A DNA stretch of 24,146 bases from positions 1 through 24,146 of the forward strand of contig DFEA01000033.1 in the NCBI GenBank assembly GCA_002368575.1, read 5' to 3'. This stretch comes from Lachnospiraceae bacterium UBA3814. GTDB taxonomy: Bacteria; Bacillota; Clostridia; Lachnospirales; Lachnospiraceae. The notes under the pieces were generated by a model, which searched no databases, had not been told where the DNA came from, and was given only the letters and a program-made list of their open reading frames with translations. Positions 16,301 to 22,304 of this stretch are shown here, piece by piece. The translations under genes were made by a program, and so were the position numbers. Position 1 is the stretch's first letter. The number at the start of each line of letters is the position of its first letter.

Positions 16301-16399
16301 GTGACCGGATCGGCGCGAACTAAAGTTCGCACCTAAGCACACGGACCAATTCGATATTTGCTGCGCAAATGTCGAATAAGCCTGTAAACAGGCCGGTGC
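16301..16399 (+). repeat. Modular inverted-repeat element, copy 2 (cheW-cheC spacer, first half)
   Basis: Hairpin H1': GGCGCGAACT (16312-16321) with AGTTCGCACC (16324-16333), nine pairs and one C-A mismatch. The outer stem GCAC(a)CGG (16337-16344) pairs with CCGGTGC (16393-16399). Inside are H2 (16349-16361 with 16365-16377, same sequence as copy 1) and an extra hairpin GCCTG-taaa-CAGGC (16380-16393) that copy 1 lacks. Relative to copy 1, two stem positions change on both sides so that pairing is kept. Confidence 0.9.
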
Positions 16400-16410
16400 G
16401 GAAAGGAAAT

Positions 16411-16436
16411 GATCGGTTCGATAAATCGAACCGATC
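16411..16436 (+). repeat. Perfect 12-bp inverted repeat inserted ahead of element copy 3
   Basis: GATCGGTTCGAT (16411-16422) and ATCGAACCGATC (16425-16436) are exact reverse complements around AA. Compared with copy 1, where GATCGG runs straight into AACGAAC, this spacer has 22 extra bases bounded by a direct repeat of GATCGG (16411-16416 and 16433-16438). Confidence 0.85.
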
Positions 16437-16490
16437 GGAACGAACTGAAGTTCGTTCCTAAGCGCACGGTCCGTAAGCGGACCGGCGCAG
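16437..16490 (+). repeat. Modular inverted-repeat element, copy 3 (short form, before cheC)
   Basis: H1 is identical to copy 1: GGAACGAACT (16437-16446) and AGTTCGTTCC (16449-16458). The outer stem GCGC(a)CGGTCCG (16462-16473) closes directly on TAAG and pairs with CGGACCGGCGC (16478-16488); H2 is absent. It is followed by AAAAGAAAGAGG, which contains the cheC ribosome binding site (GAGG, 16499-16502). Confidence 0.9.
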
Positions 16491-16509
16491 AAAAGAAAGA
16501 GGTGGATAA

Positions 16510-17139
16510 ATGGCAAAAATTGACTTGAACAATATGGATGATTCTTTCTTCGATGTCCTTAAGGAACTTGGAAATATTGGGGCAGGGAATGCCACGACCG
16601 CATTGTCGCAGATGCTCAGCATGAGGATAGATATGAAGGTGCCAAAGGCTGAGCTGCTTGCCTTCCACGAGATAGGCGATGCCATGGGCGGAGAGGATCA
16701 GATAATGGCAGGAATAGATCTTCTCATAGAGGGTGACATCGAGGGAAGCATTATGTTCCTTGTGGAGCTTGAGGCTGCAAAAAAGCTTATCTCCATTGCC
16801 ATGGGAGGAATGCCGGTCGAGGACAAGCCGGAGGGAGAGCCTCCCTTTAACGAGATGGAGCAGTCGGTCCTTATGGAATTCGGAAATATCATTGCCGGCG
16901 CCTATCTTAACAGCCTTTCAACACTGACGAACTTAAAGATAGTTCCCACTCCTCCCGCACTGTGCGTGGATATGCTTAATTCCATCATGTCATTCCCCGC
17001 AATAGAGTTCGCGGAGCTGGGCGACAAGATGCTTCTTATAGATACAAAGTTTTCGGATGATCTGGATCTTAACGGATATTTTATCCTGGTCCCGACACTG
17101 GAGGCATATGAAAAAATACTCACTTCATTAGGGATGTAA
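16510..17139 (+). CDS. cheC: CheY-P phosphatase CheC
   Basis: 209 residues, the length of CheC, with two copies of the D/S-x3-E-x2-N phosphatase signature: D15...E19..N22 in FDVLKELGNIGAGNATTAL, and S119...E123..N126 in SVLMEFGNIIAGAYLNSL. Both sites retain the Glu and Asn required for dephosphorylating CheY-P. CheC also binds CheD and controls its activity. The next gene is cheD, 4 bp downstream, so coupled synthesis is likely. The ATG is set by GAGG 7 bases upstream. Confidence 0.96.
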   Translation: MAKIDLNNMDDSFFDVLKELGNIGAGNATTALSQMLSMRIDMKVPKAELLAFHEIGDAMGGEDQIMAGIDLLIEGDIEGSIMFLVELEAAKKLISIAMGGMPVEDKPEGEPPFNEMEQSVLMEFGNIIAGAYLNSLSTLTNLKIVPTPPALCVDMLNSIMSFPAIEFAELGDKMLLIDTKFSDDLDLNGYFILVPTLEAYEKILTSLGM

Positions 17140-17143
17140 ATAA

Positions 17144-17629
17144 ATGGGACAGATGATTAAAGTTGGTATGGCGGACTTAAAGCTGTGCAAGGCTCCGGAT
17201 AAGATCACTACTCTGGGGCTTGGTTCATGTGTGGGTATCGCCATCAGGGATCCGCAGACCAAGGTAGGAGGTCTTGCACATATAATGCTCCCGGACAGTA
17301 CTCAGATCGCAAGTAATTCGGTAAAGGCGAAGTTTGCGGATACCGGAGTGAAGGAGCTTGTGGATATTATGGTGAAAAACGGTGCCGGCAGAAGCAGGAT
17401 GGTCGCCAAGATAGCCGGCGGAGCAAAGATGTTTGCCTTCAACAGCAAGAATGAGATGATGTCCGTGGGAGACAGAAATGTTGAAGCGGTAAAAAAGGCT
17501 CTCGGGGCGCTTAAGATACCTATCCTGGCCCAGGATACAGGTGACAGCTACGGGCGCACGGTGGAGTTTGACCCGGCCACCGGCGACTTTCTTATAAAGG
17601 CAGTCGGGAGAGGTCAGAAGACAATATAA
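17144..17629 (+). CDS. cheD: Chemoreceptor glutamine deamidase CheD
   Basis: 161 residues. The papain-like catalytic residues of CheD are visible: T23 and C29 in TLGLGSCVG, and H46 in GGLAHIMLPDS. The rest follows the family: GAKIAGGAKMF-type strand (AKIAGGAKMFAFNS), then VGDRNVEAVKKAL and a late strand GRTVEFDPATG. CheD deamidates receptor glutamines to glutamates and binds CheC, forming a feedback loop in Bacillus-type chemotaxis. It follows cheC by 4 bp; no separate ribosome binding site is obvious (ATGTAAATAAATGG), which suggests coupling. Confidence 0.96.
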   Translation: MGQMIKVGMADLKLCKAPDKITTLGLGSCVGIAIRDPQTKVGGLAHIMLPDSTQIASNSVKAKFADTGVKELVDIMVKNGAGRSRMVAKIAGGAKMFAFNSKNEMMSVGDRNVEAVKKALGALKIPILAQDTGDSYGRTVEFDPATGDFLIKAVGRGQKTI

Positions 17630-17662
17630 GGAAGCAGCCCGCCTTAAAGACAATACGCGTAT

Positions 17663-17971
17663 ATGAATACCAGAAAAGTACCGCTTACGGTCATGCTCCT
17701 CGGGGCTTTGGTCACTTCAGTCGTTACATATATCAATAATTATACATTAAGTGAAATGTTAGTTGCTCTGTTCATTTCACTTGTTGTATTTTTAATTTTA
17801 GGCCTGATCGTTAGCGCTGTTTTAAACAGATTTGTTCCTCCTCCCGAGGAAGAGGAGCAGGATGGAGAAGTCATAGAGAAGGATTCCGGTGAGGCCGATG
17901 ACTCAGATCAGGAGGGTGAAGCGTCAGACTCTGATACCGGGGTTTTTGAAAAGACCGAGGCAGAGCCCTGA
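17663..17971 (+). CDS. Small two-helix membrane protein with acidic tail, function unknown
   Basis: 102 residues. Two hydrophobic helices (about 6-24, PLTVMLLGALVTSVVTYI, and 32-52, LVALFISLVVFLILGLIV) are joined by a short polar turn. The remaining 45 residues are rich in Glu/Asp and probably cytoplasmic. I do not recognise a named family. Comparable small membrane proteins are found between cheD and fliA in related gene sets, from general knowledge of such operons. The upstream region lacks a good ribosome binding site near the ATG, so its translation may depend on cheD. Base use is more A/T-rich in the helix segment than in its neighbours, as expected for hydrophobic codons. Confidence 0.75.
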   Translation: MNTRKVPLTVMLLGALVTSVVTYINNYTLSEMLVALFISLVVFLILGLIVSAVLNRFVPPPEEEEQDGEVIEKDSGEADDSDQEGEASDSDTGVFEKTEAEP

Positions 17972-18004
17972 CCGGAAACAGGCTGATACTGTATTGGAGC
18001 TTAA

Positions 18005-18784
18005 ATGGACGATTCCATGAGACAGAAGCTGTGGAGCGATTACGCTGCTAATCCTTCACAGGAGCTAAGGGAAAAAATAATACTGGAATATGCTCCCCTC
18101 GTTAAGGTCGTCGCGGGTCGTCTTGCCATGTACCTCGGTTACAACGTGGAATATGACGATCTCGTGAGCTATGGTATTTTCGGGCTTATAGATGCCATAG
18201 ACAAATTTGACCCCGCAAAGGACGTAAAGTTTGAGACCTACGCAAGCCTCAGGATAAGAGGCTCGATCCTAGACCAGATCAGAAAAATGGACTGGATACC
18301 CAGGACCGTGCGCAAGAGGCAGAGGGATATTTCGGCCGCCATTAAGGATATAGAGGCAAACACCGGAAGAGGTGCGACCGATGAAGAGATAGCCGGTAAG
18401 CTTGGGATAAGCGTGGATGAGTACGACAGCTGGCAGTCTCAGATGAAGGTCACCAACCTTGTTTCTCTGGATGAGTTCATTGAACAGGGAGGCGGGGATG
18501 TAAACATAATAGATGACCACGGAATGACCTTCAGATATGAGCTTCCGGAGGAGGCCGTAGAGAAGGAGGAGCTGAAAAAGGTCCTGGGGGAGGCACTTTT
18601 ATTGCTTACCGAAAAGGAACAGAGGGTCATCCAGCTGTATTATTACGAGGATCTCACACTTAAGGAGATCAGCAATATCCTGGAGGTATCGGAATCCAGG
18701 GTATCACAGCTGCACACTAAGGCTCTTAATAAGATGAAGGGGAAAATGGGACCTTACATGGGTATCATTGCGGGCTCTATGTGA
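18005..18784 (+). CDS. fliA: Flagellar RNA polymerase sigma factor sigma-28 (FliA/SigD)
   Basis: 259 residues. Region 2 is clear: EYAPLVKVVAGRLA, YDDLVSYGIFGLIDAIDKFDP, and FETYASLRIRGSILDQIRKMDWIPR, the sigma-28 block for promoter melting. Region 3 follows (RKRQRDISAAIKDIE...), and region 4 ends with LTEKEQRVIQLYYYEDLTLKEISNILEVSESRVSQLHTKAL (a helix-turn-helix for the -35 element). Sigma-28 drives late flagellar and chemotaxis genes and is normally held by FlgM, which is not in the window. Position at the distal end of the fla/che block matches sigD in Bacillus. TTGGAGC upstream acts as ribosome binding site. Confidence 0.97.
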   Translation: MDDSMRQKLWSDYAANPSQELREKIILEYAPLVKVVAGRLAMYLGYNVEYDDLVSYGIFGLIDAIDKFDPAKDVKFETYASLRIRGSILDQIRKMDWIPRTVRKRQRDISAAIKDIEANTGRGATDEEIAGKLGISVDEYDSWQSQMKVTNLVSLDEFIEQGGGDVNIIDDHGMTFRYELPEEAVEKEELKKVLGEALLLLTEKEQRVIQLYYYEDLTLKEISNILEVSESRVSQLHTKALNKMKGKMGPYMGIIAGSM

Positions 18785-18810
18785 AAGAGAGGGCTTTACA
18801 GGACCGTCTC

Positions 18811-18816
18811 AGGAGG
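18811..18816 (+). promoter_or_regulatory. Strong ribosome binding site for the FapA-family gene
   Basis: AGGAGG lies 5 bases before the ATG at 18822, which makes that the start rather than the in-frame ATG at 18768 within fliA. Confidence 0.85.
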
Positions 18817-18821
18817 AGAGA

Positions 18822-20426
18822 ATGGGAAAGAACGGGTATTTCAGGATAAGGCTTACAGGCTCGGGCAGATTTGTGGAGATATTCCCTCCCGAAAAAGACG
18901 GTGAAGCGGTAGACGTTAATGAGCTTAAGGAGTATCTTTCCGCAAGAAACTATCCTGTGGATGTCGTAAAGCTTAAATCGACCATAGACAGCGCGAAGGA
19001 TGAGATGAAGGTCGCTAAGCTGGACACCTCAAAGGGCTATCCCGAGGGGGAGGCGATGGAGCTTACGGTCTCGGATGATCTCATGAAGGCGTATGCAAGG
19101 TTCTATGCACCTTCCGAGGGTGGAAACGAGCTTACTGAGGCCGAGATAATAAACGATCTCAAAGTAAAGGGCATAGTGTTCGGCGTTATGACCGATACCA
19201 TCGCGTCCTATATAGCAAACAGGGATTACTGCAGGACCCTTCTGGTTGCGCAGGGTGAGGAGGTTAAGCAGGGTGTGAACGGGTCGATCGAATATCTGTT
19301 CAACACCAAGCCCGATACGAAGCCTGCTCTTAATCCGGACGGAACGGTTGATTTCAGGAACCTGAACGTTCTGAATCCCTGTACCGAGGGCCAGGTCCTT
19401 GCAAGGCTCATTCCTCCCGTATACGGGGAAGACGGCACCGATATCTATGGAAAGAGCGTAAAGCCGAGGGATGTTTATACCCCCTCCTTCAAGTCGGGCA
19501 ACAGTACTGAGATAAGCGAGGACGGACTGGAGCTTAGGTCTCTTGTAAACGGAAACGTCACCCTGGTGGAGGACACGGTATTCGTTAAGGATGTCTACGA
19601 TGTTGAGGATGTCGGGACCGCCACGGGAAATATAGATTATAAAGGAGATGTCCGTGTAAAGGGCAGCGTCGGAAGCGGCTTTTCGGTAAAGGCCTCGGGC
19701 ACCGTAGAGGTACAGGGCGTTGTAGAAGGCTCCTATATCGAGGCGGGAGAGGATATCGTCATAGGCCGCGGCATGAACGGCATGGGAAAGGGAGAGCTTA
19801 AGGCAGGCAGGAACATCATTGCCAAGTTCTTTGAGAACGCAAGGGTCACCGCCGGTGGCTTTGTGCATGCGGAGGCCATTATAAACAGCGAGGTCGTTGC
19901 AAAGACAGATATTGAGGTAAACGGTAAGAAGGGAAATATCACGGGCGGACGGGTCCATGCCGCAAAAAGCATAGAAGCCAAGTCCATCGGCTCCGAAATG
20001 GGCGTTGAGACCCATATCGAGGCAGGGTCCGATCCGGAGCTGAAGAAAAAGCTCCATACTCTTGATGGGGATATATCCAGGTTAAAAAAGGCTGTTGATC
20101 AGATAGAGCCGGTCCTGGCGGCCTACAGCCAGAGGCTTAAGAAGGGTGAAAAGCTCTCTGAGGACCAGCTTAACCAGATGAAGCAGCTGAGTGCCAAATA
20201 TAAGGCTCTTTCCGGCGCTCTTGAAAAGGAAGAGAAGGTACGCGAGGCCTGTCAGGAAAAGCTTAAGGCCGCGGGAGAGAACAGCGCTGTGGTCAAGGTA
20301 TCGGGAGAGGCCTACGCGGGGACTGTTATAACGATCTTAAACGCAACGAAGGAGCTGAAGACTCCTGCCCAGCATTCGAGGTTTGTGAAAGAGGGCGCGG
20401 ATATAAGGATAAAGGCTTTATACTGA
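18822..20426 (+). CDS. FapA family protein (DUF342)
   Basis: 534 residues from the ATG set by AGGAGG. The N-terminal part is mixed alpha/beta. The middle (about 150-400) is a run of Gly/Val-rich strands that looks like a right-handed beta-helix (VRVKGSVGSGFSVKASG, VEVQGVVEGSYIEAGEDIVI, LKAGRNIIAKFFENARV). It ends with a charged coiled-coil (about 415-490), characteristic of DUF342/FapA. Members are linked to flagellar assembly or polar protein placement in some bacteria and are often found after sigma-28 in Firmicutes. The molecular role here is not evident from sequence. The frame is intact. Confidence 0.88.
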   Translation: MGKNGYFRIRLTGSGRFVEIFPPEKDGEAVDVNELKEYLSARNYPVDVVKLKSTIDSAKDEMKVAKLDTSKGYPEGEAMELTVSDDLMKAYARFYAPSEGGNELTEAEIINDLKVKGIVFGVMTDTIASYIANRDYCRTLLVAQGEEVKQGVNGSIEYLFNTKPDTKPALNPDGTVDFRNLNVLNPCTEGQVLARLIPPVYGEDGTDIYGKSVKPRDVYTPSFKSGNSTEISEDGLELRSLVNGNVTLVEDTVFVKDVYDVEDVGTATGNIDYKGDVRVKGSVGSGFSVKASGTVEVQGVVEGSYIEAGEDIVIGRGMNGMGKGELKAGRNIIAKFFENARVTAGGFVHAEAIINSEVVAKTDIEVNGKKGNITGGRVHAAKSIEAKSIGSEMGVETHIEAGSDPELKKKLHTLDGDISRLKKAVDQIEPVLAAYSQRLKKGEKLSEDQLNQMKQLSAKYKALSGALEKEEKVREACQEKLKAAGENSAVVKVSGEAYAGTVITILNATKELKTPAQHSRFVKEGADIRIKALY

Positions 20427-20502
20427 CGTTCGCTGACGGCCCTGATCCGGCGCAGGTCTGTGTTGTGGTTCTCATGATGAAGATTGTAAGGAGATTTTGG
20501 AT

Positions 20503-21501
20503 ATGACACCAATGGAAATAGCACTCCTTTGTACGGGAGTGATTATTTTTGTCGCAAGCTTTTTCATTAAGGATAAGTCCCGGAATGATCAGGGGATCGA
20601 TACCGAGGCTGAGCAGCAGAGGATAAGGCAGCTTATGGACCGGGAGCTTGACAATATGAAGCTCAAGGTAAACGATGCAACTGATGAGACTGTGGAATAT
20701 GCCATGGAGAAGGCTGAACGGTCCCTTGAAAAGATATCCAATGAAAAGATAATGGCTGTCAATGATTACTCCAACATGATAATGGAGGAGATAGACAAGA
20801 ACCATAAGGAGGTCATGTTCCTGTATGACATGCTCTCCGACAAGCAGGCCGATGTATCCAACTCTGTCAGGAAGGTTGAGGCCACGGTAAGGGAGGCGGA
20901 GGATTTTTCAAGTGCCGCCAGGTACAGTACGGAGGAGTTCAGGAAGAATCTGGACGATTACTCAAACAGAAAGCTTGAAGAGGTAAAACAGGCCGCTCAG
21001 AGCGTTTACGAGCCTTATCCCGGTGCAGCGGAAGCAAATGATATGCCGCCTGCCGATGAGACGGTACCGTATACTCCGTATATCCCTCCCAGGGTGGACA
21101 GGCCTCTGACGGCGATAGACATGCTGAAGGCAAAGCAGAGGGAAGCGGACATAAAGCCCGTTTTCAACACCCTGAATACGGACAGCTTTAAATCCGTGGA
21201 GGCTTCCTCGATATCTCTTACTGATCCGGGGGAGGTCTTAAGGGACGTACCTCAGGGGAACGATATCGGCTATGATGCCGAAACGGGAATGATAGACACT
21301 ATAAAGGACGACGATCCGAAGCCTGCTCCTGAGGTTCCCAAGAAGCAGAGCAGCAGCTTTATGAAGGGCTTTGGCGGAAGCAGGAACAATAATCAGAAGA
21401 TCATCGAGCTGCATGAGCAGGGAAAGTCGACCGTAGAGATCGCAAAGGAGCTGAACCTGGGAGTCGGCGAGGTCAAGCTGGTCATCGACCTTTTCAAATA
21501 G
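20503..21501 (+). CDS. Membrane-anchored coiled-coil protein with C-terminal HTH-like tail (DUF6115/SwrB-like)
   Basis: 332 residues from the ATG at 20503; AAGGAG at 20488-20493 favours it over a TTG at 20497. One N-terminal membrane helix (about 4-21, MEIALLCTGVIIFVASFFI) is followed by a long helical, charged region (about 25-160) likely to form coiled coil, then a disordered Pro/Asp-rich stretch. The last 35 residues (IIELHEQGKSTVEIAKELNLGVGEVKLVIDLF) look like a helix-turn-helix of the kind seen in DUF6115 proteins. The layout and post-fliA position recall SwrB of Bacillus, which promotes flagellar export-gate assembly, but homology is inferred, not shown. Confidence 0.72.
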   Translation: MTPMEIALLCTGVIIFVASFFIKDKSRNDQGIDTEAEQQRIRQLMDRELDNMKLKVNDATDETVEYAMEKAERSLEKISNEKIMAVNDYSNMIMEEIDKNHKEVMFLYDMLSDKQADVSNSVRKVEATVREAEDFSSAARYSTEEFRKNLDDYSNRKLEEVKQAAQSVYEPYPGAAEANDMPPADETVPYTPYIPPRVDRPLTAIDMLKAKQREADIKPVFNTLNTDSFKSVEASSISLTDPGEVLRDVPQGNDIGYDAETGMIDTIKDDDPKPAPEVPKKQSSSFMKGFGGSRNNNQKIIELHEQGKSTVEIAKELNLGVGEVKLVIDLFK

Positions 21502-21520
21502 GTGATGCGCCGGCGCAGAA
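21502..21520 (+). other. GCGCCGGCGC palindrome resembling the end of the che repeat element
   Basis: A perfect 10-bp palindrome (21507-21516) is followed by AGAAATGAGG. The right half, CCGGCGCAGAAA, matches the 3' end of element copy 3 (ACCGGCGCAGAAAA) and likewise precedes a ribosome binding site. It may be a minimal remnant of that family, or chance. Confidence 0.35.
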
Positions 21521-21532
21521 ATGAGGCATGAT

Positions 21533-22288
21533 ATGGGTTTAAGACTGTATCTGAGAGGACTGGGGCTGGGTATCATGGTCACGGCTCTTCTCATGGGCTA
21601 TACACTCGGAAACAGAAAAGAGACTCTGACGGATGCGGAGATCAAGGCAAGGGCAGCCGGGCTTGGCATGGTGGAGGAGGGAAAGACCCTGATAAATCCT
21701 TCGGTGACAGGAGTGGCAAAGGAGGATGAGGCCGATACCGAAAAGCCTGATAATATTGATCTTTCGGAGGAAAGTGAGGATACCCCCGCTGAGGAGCCAG
21801 GAAACGATCCCGCTTACGAAGCACAGGCAGAGGAGAACGAGCCCGTATCCGGGGAGGACGAGACCGTACCCGGGGAGGCAGAGGAAGGCGTAAACGGAGA
21901 ATCAGTACACGAGCTGAATGTTTCCGGAACTCTTGATACTGCTGAGGAGGCTCCGGCCATCCCGTCTCCATTACCGGAGGAAACAAAACAGGAGACCGGC
22001 AGCGTCGATGAAAACCCGGGATCGGAGGCATTGCCCGCGGCTTCGGGGACGGAAGAAAAGGCTGATGTCTTTGCGACTTCAAAGGACGCAAGGATAACCA
22101 TAAGAAGCGGCAGCGATTCCTCAGAGGCCGCAAAACAGCTTGAAAGAGCCGGCGTGGTGGACAGCGCGGAGAAATTCGATGAATATCTCATATCGAGAAG
22201 GATAGACCGTTTTGTGGGGGCAGGAAGCTTTGAGATACCCTCGGGAGCGGATTACCGGAGGATCGCTCAGATCATTACCGGGAGATGA
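21533..22288 (+). CDS. Single-pass membrane protein with YceG/MltG-like C-terminal domain
   Basis: 251 residues from the ATG at 21533, preferred over 21521 because TGAGG lies 6 bases before it. One membrane helix (about 5-22, YLRGLGLGIMVTALLMGYTLG) is followed by a very acidic, low-complexity linker (about 60-175, rich in Glu, Asp, Pro, Ser). The last 65 or so residues (starting ARITIRSGSDSSEAAKQLE, then AGVVDSAEKFDEYL) resemble the small LysM-like subdomain at the front of the endolytic transglycosylase MltG. The protein stops where the catalytic domain of MltG would begin, so it should not be an active transglycosylase. A wall-binding or scaffolding role is inferred. Confidence 0.72.
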   Translation: MGLRLYLRGLGLGIMVTALLMGYTLGNRKETLTDAEIKARAAGLGMVEEGKTLINPSVTGVAKEDEADTEKPDNIDLSEESEDTPAEEPGNDPAYEAQAEENEPVSGEDETVPGEAEEGVNGESVHELNVSGTLDTAEEAPAIPSPLPEETKQETGSVDENPGSEALPAASGTEEKADVFATSKDARITIRSGSDSSEAAKQLERAGVVDSAEKFDEYLISRRIDRFVGAGSFEIPSGADYRRIAQIITGR

Positions 22289-22304
22289 GGAAACAGAGGA
22301 GAAA

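Noticed and set aside
15713..16509. CRISPR array or insertion sequence in the cheW region
   Set aside because: The repeated units are not regularly spaced by unique spacers, no transposase is encoded, and the units are palindromic modules rather than CRISPR repeats.
16333..16668. Minus-strand open frames across the cheW-cheC spacer and cheC start
   Set aside because: Their content comes from the inverted repeats and from antisense of cheC; no ribosome binding site or family motif supports them.
19029..20057. Long minus-strand open frame of 342 codons opposite the FapA-family gene
   Set aside because: It lies wholly within a well-supported plus-strand gene, has no recognisable motif, and is explained by the codon pattern of the sense strand.
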